A DNA stretch of 64,000 nucleotides from contig NZ_CP014342.1 of NCBI RefSeq assembly GCF_001618685.1, positions 1-64,000 of the forward strand, in the 5' to 3' direction. Positions within the stretch are counted from its first letter, which is position 1. Each line of letters opens with the position of its first letter. Below, in pieces: positions 54,959 to 63,841 of this stretch. Under the pieces are notes generated by a model. It had not been told where the DNA came from. It did no database searches and saw only the letters and a list, made by a program, of their open reading frames with translations. The DNA is from Geobacillus subterraneus (GTDB lineage Bacteria; Bacillota; Bacilli; Bacillales; Anoxybacillaceae). The translations under genes and the position numbers were made by a program.

Positions 54959-55930
54959 ATGGAAACGGTAAAAATCGCCCCAGCGAAGGAAACAGCAGCC
55001 GTTCCTGCGGTGCGGAAAAAGCGGAAATGGACGGCCGACCACTGGCTGGCCGCCGCGTTTTTGGCGCCGTCGGTTGCGCTCATTTTCCTATTTGTCTATG
55101 GATTTATCGGCTGGACAGGATATGTTTCGGTAAGCAATTGGAATTCGCTCGTCCCAGACTGGTCGTTTGCCGGGCTGAAAAACTATCAGTACTTGTTCCA
55201 AGATTTCCGTTTCCAAGCCGATTTGCGCAATACGCTCGTATTTACGGTGCTGTTTATCGCGGTCGTTATTGTGCTCGGCCAATTGCTTGCCATTTTGCTT
55301 GACCAAAAGCTGCGCGGGGAATCGCTGTTTCGCAACATTTTCTTTTTCCCGATGGCTTTGTCCTTTGTCGTGACCGGGGTCGTGTGGCAATGGTTGTTCA
55401 ACCCGTCGACGGGCGTAAATTTATTTTTAAAGCCGTTCGGCCTTGATTCGAAATGGTATACCGATACGACGATCGCGGCCGGTTTTCATTGGGGAAAAAT
55501 CGAATTTGGCATTCCAGTCGCCATGATTGCGGTCGTGGTGGCAGCAGTCTGGCAAATGACCGGCTTTGCCGTTGCTATGTATTTGGCTGGCTTGCGTGCG
55601 ATTCCGGATGAGGTGCGCGAAGCGGCGCGGATGGATGGAGCAACCGAGTTTCAATTGTATTGGAAAATCATTTTGCCGCTGTTGCGGCCGATTACGGTCA
55701 GTGTCATCATCATTATGGCGCATATTTCGCTGAAAATTTTCGATTTGATCTACGCCATGACCGGACCGGGGGCGAACTTTGTCACCGATGTGCCCGGGGT
55801 GTATATGTTTGAAACGACGTTCCGCGGCAATTATTATGCGAACGGGGCGGCGATCGCCATTGTGATGTTGCTGTCGGTCGCGATATTTATCGTTCCGTAT
55901 CTCATCTCAAGCCGCAAGGGGGGATCGTAA
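54959..55930 (+). CDS. CUT1 ABC transporter permease (MalF/UgpA type)
   Basis: One of the two membrane subunits of the importer, 323 residues, about six helices after a charged N terminus ([38 protein letters not shown]). The EAA loop is clear: [30 protein letters not shown] near residue 215. Three ATGs in a row (54953, 54956, 54959) follow TAAGGAGGG; the last has the best spacing. Its stop overlaps the start of the next gene (TAATG). Confidence 0.9.
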   Translation: METVKIAPAKETAAVPAVRKKRKWTADHWLAAAFLAPSVALIFLFVYGFIGWTGYVSVSNWNSLVPDWSFAGLKNYQYLFQDFRFQADLRNTLVFTVLFIAVVIVLGQLLAILLDQKLRGESLFRNIFFFPMALSFVVTGVVWQWLFNPSTGVNLFLKPFGLDSKWYTDTTIAAGFHWGKIEFGIPVAMIAVVVAAVWQMTGFAVAMYLAGLRAIPDEVREAARMDGATEFQLYWKIILPLLRPITVSVIIIMAHISLKIFDLIYAMTGPGANFVTDVPGVYMFETTFRGNYYANGAAIAIVMLLSVAIFIVPYLISSRKGGS

Positions 55931-56751
55931 TGGCGAAACCGCTATGGGCGCGGCCGTTTTTGTATATGCTCGCACTGGCGATGAGCGCGTTTTTCCTATT
56001 GCCCGTGTATGTGATGATCGTGACGAGCTTAAAACCGCTCGATGAAGTGACGTTGGCGGACATGTGGAAGTTGCCGTCAACGGTCGATTGGAGCAGCTAT
56101 GCGACCGCATTTGAAAAGCTGGCCCCGAACTTTTGGAACTCGATTTTGCTCGTCGTGCCGGCGACGCTGCTATCCGCGCTGCTGGGGGCGCTCAACGGCT
56201 ATGTGCTGTCGAAGTGGAAGTTTAAAGGGGCGGATGCGTTATTTACGCTTATTTTGTTTGGCATGTTCATCCCATATCAAAGCATCTTAATCCCGTTGAT
56301 CCAATTTTTGCGCGAAATCGGGCTGTACAACACGATTCCGGGGCTCGTGTTCGTCCATGTCGTCTACGGCATTCCGATCACGACGCTGATGTTCCGCAAT
56401 TTTTACGCCGCCATTCCGGATGAGATGATCGAATCAGCGAAAATCGACGGCGCCGGGTTTGTCCGCATTTTCCGTTACATCATGCTTCCGTTGTCCGTCA
56501 CCGGGTTTGTCGTTGTCGCCATTTGGCAGTTTACGAACATTTGGAACGAGTTTTTGTTTGCTGTGACGATCACGACGTCGGACAAACAACCGATCATGGT
56601 TGCTCTACAAAACTTATCCGGGAGCCAAATTGTCCAGTGGAACGTGCAAATGGCAGGAGCTTTGCTCGCCGCCTTGCCGACGTTGCTCGTTTATATCTTC
56701 CTTGGTAAATATTTTGTCCGCGGACTGCTTGCCGGCTCGGTAAAAGGATGA
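55930..56751 (+). CDS. CUT1 ABC transporter permease (MalG type)
   Basis: The second membrane subunit, 273 residues with six helices. The EAA loop [28 protein letters not shown] is near residue 160, and the N terminus has [17 protein letters not shown], typical of MalG-like permeases. Its ATG overlaps the upstream stop. A terminator follows 34 bp after the stop, closing the operon. Confidence 0.92.
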   Translation: MAKPLWARPFLYMLALAMSAFFLLPVYVMIVTSLKPLDEVTLADMWKLPSTVDWSSYATAFEKLAPNFWNSILLVVPATLLSALLGALNGYVLSKWKFKGADALFTLILFGMFIPYQSILIPLIQFLREIGLYNTIPGLVFVHVVYGIPITTLMFRNFYAAIPDEMIESAKIDGAGFVRIFRYIMLPLSVTGFVVVAIWQFTNIWNEFLFAVTITTSDKQPIMVALQNLSGSQIVQWNVQMAGALLAALPTLLVYIFLGKYFVRGLLAGSVKG

Positions 56752-56785
56752 ACAGACGGAAAGAACAACTTGGGCGTGATCGGAG

Positions 56786-56812
56786 GAGCTGCTTTGTTAG
56801 CGGCTCTTTTTT
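56786..56812 (+). terminator. Rho-independent terminator of the ABC operon
   Basis: GAGCTGCT pairs with AGCGGCTC (one G-U), followed by six T. Confidence 0.88.
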
Positions 56813-57022
56813 ATTTGGCACAACGTTTCTTGTTTGCCGATGATATGGCTCTCTTTGTCATCAGGGAATAGGAAGGGAGAAGGGGCGAAAGAATGGCCAG
56901 TCGTGTTGACCGATGATGGCGGAAAAAGTGCGACCGGTGCACGTTTTCCGCTTATCGTTGAGCCTTCTTCGTCTTTCGATTAAGATAAAAACAGAATAGG
57001 TAAAGAAAGTGAGGCGTACCGC

Positions 57023-57895
57023 ATGATTTTAGGAGCCATTGAAGCTGGAGGAACAAAATTTGTCTGTGCCATCGGCGATGAACAAGGAAACATCCATGAA
57101 CGGGCGGTGTTTCCGACGACCGTGCCGGAGGAGACGATGGCCCATGTGATCGATTTTTTCCGCCCCCACCGTATCGAGGCGATCGGCGTCGGATCGTTCG
57201 GCCCGGTCGATTTGCATCCTGACAGCCCGACGTACGGCTATATTACGAGCACGCCGAAACAGGCGTGGGCGAATTTCAACGTTGTCGGCACGCTAAAACA
57301 AGCGTTCCCGGTGCCGGTCGGGTTTGATACGGATGTCAACGCCGCGGCGCTTGGCGAGCTGCGCTGGGGGGCGGCGCGAGGATTGGATAGCTGCCTATAT
57401 ATGACGGTCGGCACCGGCATCGGCGTTGGCGCGGTCGTGGAAGGGCGGCTGCTTCATGGGCTGCTTCATCCAGAAATGGGACATATGTTCGTCCGCCGTC
57501 ATCCGGACGATGCGTTTGCCGGCATCTGCCCGTACCATGGCGACTGCCTGGAAGGGATGGCGTCCGGCCCCGCGATTGAGCGGCGCTGGGGGAAAAAGGG
57601 GGCGGAGCTGGCCGAACGGAAGGAGGTCTGGGAGCTCGAGGCGTTTTATCTCGCCCAAGCCATCGCCAACTATATCCTCATTTTATCACCGAAAAAGGTG
57701 ATCACGGGCGGGGGCGTCATGAAGCAGACGCACGTGTTGCCGCTTGTGCGCCGACATGTGCAGGAGCTACTCAATGGGTATGTTCAGCACGAAGCGATTC
57801 TTGAGAAGATCGATGCGTACATCGTTCTTCCAGGGCTTGGCGACAATGCCGGCATTTCGGGCGCCTTGGCGCTCGCAGCGGCGGCGCTGGAATAA
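57023..57895 (+). CDS. ROK-family sugar kinase, fructokinase type
   Basis: Phosphorylates a hexose with ATP, probably fructose at C6. The 290-residue protein has the ATP/sugar motif GAIEAGGTKFVCAIGD at the N terminus, the catalytic aspartate in GFDTDVNAAALGELRWGAARG, MTVGTGIGVGAVVEGRLLHG, and the structural zinc site in PEMGHMFVRRHPDDAFAGICPYHGDCLEGMASGPAI. This H/C pattern is typical of the GmuE/YdhR fructokinases. It follows the ABC operon terminator, so it is transcribed separately but may process the imported sugar or a mannose-derived one. A perfect terminator follows. Confidence 0.9.
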   Translation: MILGAIEAGGTKFVCAIGDEQGNIHERAVFPTTVPEETMAHVIDFFRPHRIEAIGVGSFGPVDLHPDSPTYGYITSTPKQAWANFNVVGTLKQAFPVPVGFDTDVNAAALGELRWGAARGLDSCLYMTVGTGIGVGAVVEGRLLHGLLHPEMGHMFVRRHPDDAFAGICPYHGDCLEGMASGPAIERRWGKKGAELAERKEVWELEAFYLAQAIANYILILSPKKVITGGGVMKQTHVLPLVRRHVQELLNGYVQHEAILEKIDAYIVLPGLGDNAGISGALALAAAALE

Positions 57896-57904
57896 ATGGA
57901 GTGG

Positions 57905-57949
57905 ACGGCGGTTCATAGCCTTTTGTCAGACTATGGACCGCCGTTTTTT
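57905..57949 (+). terminator. Rho-independent terminator of the ROK kinase gene
   Basis: ACGGCGGTTCATAG pairs with CTATGGACCGCCGT, followed by six T. Confidence 0.95.
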
Positions 57950-57968
57950 GTTGGTAATTTACCTTTTT

Positions 57969-57982
57969 TGACTGTTCGGTCA
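57969..57982. promoter_or_regulatory. TetR-type operator, distal copy
   Basis: TGACTGTTCGGTCA, a near-palindrome, repeated with one change exactly 100 bp downstream. Confidence 0.7.
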
Positions 57983-58033
57983 AAAAAAATGCTTATATCC
58001 ATGACTTTATAGTCGAAAAACATTATTTTTTAG

Positions 58034-58082
58034 TTGTATAAATTGATAATCGTTGTTTATAATGATATTGACTGTTTGGTCA
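58034..58082 (+). promoter_or_regulatory. Promoter and proximal TetR-type operator
   Basis: TTGTAT (58034-58039), 18-nt spacer and TATAAT (58058-58063) form a moderate promoter. TGACTGTTTGGTCA at 58069-58082 covers the start-site region, so repressor binding would block transcription of the small ORF, the TetR gene and the MFS gene. Confidence 0.65.
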
Positions 58083-58104
58083 TATGTATATGGAGGCGAG
58101 GGCA

Positions 58105-58233
58105 ATGGCCGATATCCGGCAATTGATTGAACGGTTGCGCCAGCGCGGGGTGCGGGCCGATTTAGTGAAGCCGCGCGCGTTGTTGCCATCGTACCCGCAA
58201 TGGGAAGCAGTGAATGGGAAGGGGATGGACTAG
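58105..58233 (+). CDS. 42-residue hypothetical protein upstream of the TetR gene
   Basis: A small ORF starting MADIRQLIERLRQRG and ending EAVNGKGMD, with TGGAGGCGAGGG before its ATG. It lies between the operator and the TetR gene; its stop is 4 nt before the TetR ATG, which itself has no good ribosome binding site, so translation of the regulator may be coupled to this ORF. The predicted amphipathic helix gives no function. Confidence 0.55.
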   Translation: MADIRQLIERLRQRGVRADLVKPRALLPSYPQWEAVNGKGMD

Positions 58234-58237
58234 TGCC

Positions 58238-59161
58238 ATGGATGAACGGCGTGTTCAATTTATCGAAATTGCGATGAAGCTGTTTGCCGAAAAAGGGTAT
58301 CATGCGACATCGATCCAAGATTTGGTGGAAGCATGGGGCATTTCGAAAGGAGCGTTTTATCATCATTTTTCTTCAAAAGAGGAACTGTTGCTGGCGGTGT
58401 TGCAGCATTACAGCGAGAACATGATGGCCGATTTGACAGCAGCGGCCGGCGGCGGGTCAGAAAAAGAACAGTTCATCCGCCAGCTGGCTGCTCATTTTTC
58501 TCATGTCCGCCAATACAAGGAGTTTTTGCATATAGTCATGTCGGAACAGCTGCCAAAAGTCAATCCGGAGATTGAGCGGTATATGTTCCGTCAGCACGGC
58601 CGTCTTTTTTTATGGTATTGCACCCGTCTTGAAGAAGTGTATGGGGAGGCGATTCGGCCGTATGTGTATGATGCGGCCATGATGGTGAACGGCATCGTGC
58701 GCCAATATTTGTTTTACTTTTTCTTTCACCAAGAGACGGTTAACGCGGAAGAAGCCGCTCGTTTCCTCATGCGCCGCTTCGACGCGATCATCGACAGCTT
58801 TGCGGCAGGCGAACGTCCGCTGTTGACGAAGGAGTCACTAGCCCCATGGATGGAGCTGGAAGAGCGCGAGCGGCAGAGACAACGGGAACGGCTGGCCTCG
58901 GCGTTTTCCGCTGTCCGGGAGGCGGCGAAGGAACTTGGCGCAAAGCAGGTGGATGATGTGCTTGAGGCGGTAGCTGCGCTCGAGGAGGAGCTGCTCGAAC
59001 GCCATGAACCGCCGCGCGTCTATCTAGTCGAGGCGCTGCTTCTGTATTTGCGCCATCAACAAGCGCCTTCGCTTGCGTCGGCCTTGGCCGCGCTCAGTCA
59101 AGAAATGGAGACCTATCGACAATGGAATGGATGGGAGAGAGGAACATGGAAAAAGCATTAG
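58238..59161 (+). CDS. TetR-family repressor with extended C-terminal domain
   Basis: A 307-residue repressor, longer than the usual 190-220. The N-terminal TetR helix-turn-helix is standard (FIEIAMKLFAEKGYHATSIQDLVEAWGISKGAFYHHFSSKEELLLAVL, residues 7-54). The ligand domain is followed by about 90 extra residues rich in E, R and A, predicted coiled coil (ELEERERQRQRERLASAFSAVREAAKELG). The MFS exporter gene starts inside its 3' end, so regulator and exporter form an operon, probably repressed through the two TGACTGTTYGGTCA sites and induced by the exported drug. Confidence 0.9.
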   Translation: MDERRVQFIEIAMKLFAEKGYHATSIQDLVEAWGISKGAFYHHFSSKEELLLAVLQHYSENMMADLTAAAGGGSEKEQFIRQLAAHFSHVRQYKEFLHIVMSEQLPKVNPEIERYMFRQHGRLFLWYCTRLEEVYGEAIRPYVYDAAMMVNGIVRQYLFYFFFHQETVNAEEAARFLMRRFDAIIDSFAAGERPLLTKESLAPWMELEERERQRQRERLASAFSAVREAAKELGAKQVDDVLEAVAALEEELLERHEPPRVYLVEALLLYLRHQQAPSLASALAALSQEMETYRQWNGWERGTWKKH

Positions 59162-60662
59162 CGGCGCCGGCCAGCACGATTCGGCATCGCCCGCTGCTCA
59201 TTACAGGACTTATTATCGCCATGTTGTTTGCGGCGCTCGACGGAACGATCGTTGGCACCGCGATGCCGCGCATCGTCGGGGAGCTCGGCGGGCTTGGGGT
59301 GATGACATGGCTGACGACGGCGTACATGTTAACGTCGACAACCGTCGTGCCGATCGCCGGGAAGCTTGCCGACTTGCTTGGGCGGCGTCTCGTGTATGTA
59401 AGCGGACTTGTCATTTTTATGGCCGGCTCCGCACTGTGCGGCATGGCAAACGATATGACCCAGCTCATTATTTACCGCGGCATTCAAGGAATCGGCGGCG
59501 GCATTATGATGCCGCTGGCAATGATTGTTATTGGCGACGTGTTTACGGGGAAAGAGCGCGCCAAATGGCAAGGGGTGTTCGGCGGTCTGTACGGCCTCGC
59601 TTCGGTGCTGGGCCCGCAAATCGGCGGCTTTATCGTCGACCATTTGAACTGGCGTTGGGTGTTTTATATTAACTTGCCGGTCGGCATTTTAGCGACAGTG
59701 CTGATCGCGATGGGGTTAAGCAAGTACAAAGCCGAAGGGGCGGTGAAATTTGACATCGCCGGGATGACGACGCTGACGGTAGGTGTCGTCAGCTTATTGC
59801 TTGGGCTGACGTTTGGCGGCGACCGATATGGGTGGGGTTCATGGCAAATCATCTCGCTGTTTGCGGCGGCGGTGATCTTTTTCGCCTTGTTCATTTGGGC
59901 AGAGAAACGAGCCGGCGAACCCATCATTCCGCTTTGGCTGTTTCGCAACCGGACGTTTACGCTGCTGAACGGCATCGGCTTTTTCATGAGCATCGGCATG
60001 TTCGGAGCCATTATGTTTGTCCCGTTTTTTATGCAAGGCGTAGTTGGAGTGAGCGCCACAGAGTCAGGGACGATTATGACACCGATGATGGTGACGATGA
60101 TGATCGGCAGCATCGTTGGCGGCCGACTCGTCTATCGAATTGGCGTGAAAACGCAGCTGATCATCGGTATGGCCATTATGTTGGCGGCGTTCGGTTTGCT
60201 TGACACGATGGATGTCGACACATCGAAAGGGACGGCAACGATGTATATGATCGTGCTCGGGCTCGGCACGGGGCTTGTGATGCCGATTTTAACGTTCGCT
60301 TTGCAAGAAAGCTTTCCAAAATCGGAGCTTGGCGTCGTGACGTCTTCAAGCCAATTTTTCCGCTCGATCGGCGGGACGTTCGGCATGACTGTGCTTGGCG
60401 CCATCATGAACCATCGCTCAAGCGCTTTGCTTGATGAACGGCTGATGCCAAAGCTTGAAGCGCTGCCGGCGCAGGCAAACGGGCTTGTTGATCGCTTTGC
60501 CGACATGATTCACTCTGATCCGCAAGGGCTGTACTCCGTCTTGCTCAGCCCGGAAGCGATGAAGAGCATTCCGGCTGCACTGCGCGACATGTTCGTGCCG
60601 GTGTTGAAGCAGTCGCTCGTTGATTCATTGCAATCTGTCTTTTTGTTTGCGCTTGTGTTTAT

Positions 60663-61388
60663 CTTAATTAGGCGAGAAGACTCCCACTTCAACGAAGCGA
60701 AGCGGAGTAAGTGGGAGATGAATCGCCTTAACTATATTTTGCTGAAAATAGGATAGATTCAGTAAAATATAGTATCATATAGTTAGATGGGAGGTGAAAA
60801 CATGTATTTTTGTATCAAACAACAGCTAAATGGTTTGACCAAAGAAGAATACTTGACTCTTCGAGAACTGTGCCATATTGCCAAGAACATGTACAACGTC
60901 GGATTGTAAATTGGCAAACTTGTCATTGGCTATGCGGAAACATTACAACGCAATATTAATCTAGGAAAAAAGACAAATCAAAACTTTGTCAATATTCCTC
61001 TCGGTAACATAAAAGAAAAATTAGAATATCTTTGTGAATTTTACGGCATTGAATTCTTGAAACAGGAAGAATCATATACGTCTCAAGCCAGCTTTTTTGA
61101 CGGCGATGAGATTCCTGAATATAATGCCGACAATCCAAAAGAATATAAGTTCAGCGGCAAACGTATTAAGCGCGGCTTGTATCGAACAAAGTCTGGCAAA
61201 CTAATTAATGCTGATGTCAATGGCGCATTAAACATCTTAAAGAAAAGTAAAGCTGTAGACCTGAGTGTCTTATGCTCTAGCGGCGAAGTGGACACGCCTC
61301 AAAGAATAAGGATTGCTTGAAGCAGTCAAACTTCTTTGGAAGCCCCCACTTCAAATTTTCGCTAGAAAATTAAGTGGGGGTAGTTCAC
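60663..61388 (+). mobile_element. Internally deleted TnpB element inserted in the MFS gene
   Basis: 726 bp, starting CTTAATTAGGCG directly after TTTAT (60658-60662) and ending GTAGTTCAC. Both subterminal hairpins are intact (CTCCCACTT/AAGTGGGAG on the left, CCCCCACTT/AAGTGGGGG on the right). Compared with the 40275 copy, the middle of tnpB is deleted. IS605-type insertion gives no target duplication, which fits the perfect restoration of the MFS frame. Confidence 0.93.
60802..61320 (+). pseudogene. tnpB remnant with large internal deletion
   Basis: The first 36 codons ([20 protein letters not shown]...) end at a TAA formed at the deletion joint near 60908. The sequence then resumes at [15 protein letters not shown] and runs to the normal end IRIA at 61320. 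Relative to the 415-residue copy, about 245 codons including the first RuvC aspartate are missing, so no active nuclease can be made. The 3' part, which would encode the omega RNA, is intact. Confidence 0.92.
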
Positions 61389-61496
61389 TGCGGTCGGCTT
61401 ATTGTTTGTGTTCGGTTTGAGACGGATTGAATTGTCCGATCGGACGGGGGCGAAACCAAAAGTAGACATGGCCGAGTGACGGTCCTCATCATAAAA

Positions 61497-61543
61497 ACCC
61501 GGTGGAACGCGCCTCACTCAAGGCGGATCCGCCGGGTTTTTTT
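61497..61543 (+). terminator. Rho-independent terminator of the MFS gene
   Basis: ACCCGGTGG pairs with CCGCCGGGT (one G-U), followed by seven T. Confidence 0.88.
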
Positions 61544-61588
61544 CGATGAGCAGCACAGCCCTCCACGAGGCGGGTGACTTGCGAGCCG

Positions 61589-61948
61589 CTATGCGTCTTC
61601 CGTCCCGGCGCTCTGTCCGAAGACGCGCGAGCGGGTGAGAAAGCGGACGCCTTCCGGACCTTCAAGCGAAAACATGCCGCCGCGCCCGGGAACGACGTCG
61701 ATGATCAGTTGCGTGTGCTTCCAATATTCGTATTGCGCCTTGGCGATGTAAAACGGGCAGCCGCCGATTTCGCCAAGCAGGACGTCGGAATCGCCGACAA
61801 TCAGCTCGCCGAGCGGATAGCACATCGGCGAGCTGCCGTCGCAGCACCCGCCCGATTGGTGGAACATGAGCGGGCCGTACTTTGCTTTCAGCTTTTCGAT
61901 TAATGCCAACGCCGCTTCGGTGGCGATTACTTTCGGTTCATCGCCCAT
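61589..61948 (-). CDS. DUF779 protein
   Basis: A 119-residue protein of the DUF779 family, commonly encoded beside aldehyde dehydrogenases; function unknown. Conserved features are FHQSGGCCDGSSPMCYPLGEL with three cysteines near residues 35-43, and GCPFYIAKAQYEYWKHTQLIIDVVPGRGGMFSLEGPEGVRFLTRSRVF. The cysteine cluster suggests metal binding. AAGGAGGGGACGTA precedes the ATG on the minus strand. A terminator-like hairpin separates it from the upstream aldehyde dehydrogenase gene. Confidence 0.9.
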   Translation of the reverse strand: MGDEPKVIATEAALALIEKLKAKYGPLMFHQSGGCCDGSSPMCYPLGELIVGDSDVLLGEIGGCPFYIAKAQYEYWKHTQLIIDVVPGRGGMFSLEGPEGVRFLTRSRVFGQSAGTEDA

Positions 61949-62044
61949 TACGTCCCCTCCTTATGCATTCGATTTCCGTTTTCGATATTGACGCTCGCCC
62001 GGCGGTCTGCCGAAGCGGGACAACAGCGGTGTCGCCAAAGGCAA

Positions 62045-62074
62045 AAGAGGGTGTCCCGGACAGGTCGGGACACC
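62045..62074 (-). terminator. Terminator after the aldehyde dehydrogenase gene
   Basis: On the minus strand GGTGTCCCG pairs with CGGGACACC, followed by CTCTTTTG. It lies between the aldehyde dehydrogenase and DUF779 genes and may only partly stop transcription. Confidence 0.75.
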
Positions 62075-62128
62075 TCGTCAAAACGGCGGGTGCTTCGCCT
62101 CGAAAGGAAGAGGCGGGGTGGGTGAATA

Positions 62129-63649
62129 TTAGAACAAGCCGAGTTTTTTCGGCGAATAGCTGACGAGCAAGTTTTTCGTTTGCTGGTAATGGTCAAGCAT
62201 CATTTTGTGCGTTTCGCGGCCGATGCCGGACATTTTGTAGCCGCCGAACGCCGCGTGAGCCGGGTAGACGTGGTAGCAGTTCGTCCAAACGCGGCCGGCT
62301 TGAATGCCGCGGCCGAACCGGTACGCCGTGTTGATGTCGCGCGTCCAGACGCCGGCGCCAAGGCCATACAGCGTCTCATTGGCGATGGCGAGCGCTTCAT
62401 CGTTGTCTTTGAACGTCGTGACGGCCAACACCGGCCCGAAAATTTCTTCTTGGAAAATGCGCATTTTGTTATGTCCTTTGAAAATCGTCGGTTTGACGTA
62501 ATACCCGCCGGCAAACTCGCCTTCAAGCATGTTCCGCTCACCGCCGATCAACAGCTCGGCGCCTTCCTGTTTGCCGATGTCGATGTACGATAAAATTTTC
62601 TCGAGCTGCTCCGACGACGCTTGGGCGCCGATCATCGTTTCCGTGTCAAGCGGGTTGCCTTGTTTAATTTGTTTGACGCGTTCAAGCGCCCGTTCCATAA
62701 ACGCATCGTAAATCGATTCGTGGATGATCGCGCGCGACGGGCATGTGCACACTTCGCCTTGGTTTAAGGCGAACATCGTCAACCCTTCGAGCGCTTTATC
62801 GAGAAACTCGTCATCTTTGTCCATCACATCAGGGAAGAAAATGTTCGGTGACTTGCCGCCAAGTTCAAGCGTAACCGGAACGATGTTTTGTGAGGCGTAT
62901 TGCATGATGAGCCGTCCGGTCGTCGTTTCGCCGGTGAACGCCACTTTCGCCACGCGCGGATTTGAAGCGAGCGGCTTGCCGGCTTCTAAGCCAAAGCCGT
63001 TCACAACGTTGACGACGCCAGGTGGAAGCAAATCTTCGATGAGTTCGATGAGAACGAGGATTGACGTCGGCGTTTGCTCCGCCGGTTTCAACACGACGCA
63101 GTTGCCGGCCGCAAGCGCTGGCGCGAGTTTCCAAGCCGCCATTAAAATCGGGAAGTTCCACGGGATGATTTGCCCGACGACGCCGAGCGGTTCTTTGAAG
63201 TGATAGGCGACCGTGTCGTGATCGATTTCCGAAATCGTCCCTTCTTGGGCGCGAATGCAGCTGGCAAAATAGCGGAAATGATCGATGGCAAGCGGAATGT
63301 CAGCTGCCAACGTTTCGCGGATCGGCTTGCCGTTTTCCCACGTCTCCGCGACCGCGAGCCGTTCCAAGTTTTCTTCCATCCGATCGGCGATTTTGTTCAA
63401 CAGGCGGGCGCGCTTGGCGGGTGAGGTGCGTCCCCATTCCTCTTTTGCCGCATGGGCAGCGTCAAGCGCCAGTTCGATATCAGCGGCTTTCGAGCGCGGC
63501 ACTTCGCAATACGGCTGCCCGGTGATCGGCGTGATGTTTTCAAAATACTCGCCGTCCACCGGCGGCACCCATTTGCCGCCAATAAAGTTTTCATAGCGCT
63601 TTTTGAACGTGACAAGCGACCCCGGCTGGCCTGGTTGTGCGTAAATCAT
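62129..63649 (-). CDS. NAD-dependent aldehyde dehydrogenase
   Basis: Oxidises an aldehyde, probably acetaldehyde or another short-chain one, to the acid. The 506-residue protein matches the acetaldehyde dehydrogenase/AldA group: [34 protein letters not shown] near residue 160, [12 protein letters not shown] near 237, [11 protein letters not shown] near 262 with the catalytic glutamate, and [20 protein letters not shown] near 296 with the catalytic cysteine region. The start is ATG at 63649, after AAAGGGGAAT; 14 more codons are open upstream. The promoter is at 63727-63755 and a cre site lies between it and the start, so it is probably catabolite-repressed. Confidence 0.93.
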   Translation of the reverse strand: MIYAQPGQPGSLVTFKKRYENFIGGKWVPPVDGEYFENITPITGQPYCEVPRSKAADIELALDAAHAAKEEWGRTSPAKRARLLNKIADRMEENLERLAVAETWENGKPIRETLAADIPLAIDHFRYFASCIRAQEGTISEIDHDTVAYHFKEPLGVVGQIIPWNFPILMAAWKLAPALAAGNCVVLKPAEQTPTSILVLIELIEDLLPPGVVNVVNGFGLEAGKPLASNPRVAKVAFTGETTTGRLIMQYASQNIVPVTLELGGKSPNIFFPDVMDKDDEFLDKALEGLTMFALNQGEVCTCPSRAIIHESIYDAFMERALERVKQIKQGNPLDTETMIGAQASSEQLEKILSYIDIGKQEGAELLIGGERNMLEGEFAGGYYVKPTIFKGHNKMRIFQEEIFGPVLAVTTFKDNDEALAIANETLYGLGAGVWTRDINTAYRFGRGIQAGRVWTNCYHVYPAHAAFGGYKMSGIGRETHKMMLDHYQQTKNLLVSYSPKKLGLF

Positions 63650-63676
63650 CCCCGATTCCCCTTTCATTTGAATATC

Positions 63677-63690
63677 TGTATACGCTTTCA
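63677..63690 (-). promoter_or_regulatory. cre site of the aldehyde dehydrogenase gene
   Basis: On the minus strand TGAAAGCGTATACA matches the cre consensus at 13 of 14 positions and lies between promoter and start codon, a position for CcpA roadblock repression. Confidence 0.7.
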
Positions 63691-63726
63691 ATAGAAGGAA
63701 TATTAGAAAAATTCCTCCCGATGATT

Positions 63727-63755
63727 AGATTAGCATGGCTGGACAATATTGTCAA
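63727..63755 (-). promoter_or_regulatory. Sigma-A promoter of the aldehyde dehydrogenase gene
   Basis: On the minus strand TTGACA (63755-63750), a 17-nt spacer and TAATCT (63732-63727). Confidence 0.75.
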
Positions 63756-63841
63756 GCGAGAAGCGTGCTGGCGGCGGGAATCGTTTGGAGGGGAGCAGGC
63801 GTTTCGCTGTCCCGCTCCTAGAAGAATGGTGTTCGAAAGCT

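Larger units (their letters stand above)
59146..61479 (+). pseudogene. DHA2-family MFS drug exporter disrupted near its 3' end by a TnpB element
   Basis: A 14-helix proton-driven multidrug exporter (EmrB/QacA group): motif FAALDGTIVGTAMPRI near residue 30, GKLADLLGRRLVYVSGL, RGIQGIGGGIMMPLAMIVIGDVF, and GGLYGLASVLGPQIGGFIVDHLNWRWVFYINLPVG. The start is ATG 59146 after GAGAGGA. The coding sequence is interrupted after 60662 by the 726-bp element 60663-61388. Rejoining 60662 to 61389 restores the frame exactly: ALVFI then AVGLLFVFGLRRIELSDRTG to a stop at 61479. The disrupted ORF instead runs into the element and ends at 60756 with 31 foreign residues, in place of the last helix and tail. Confidence 0.92.
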
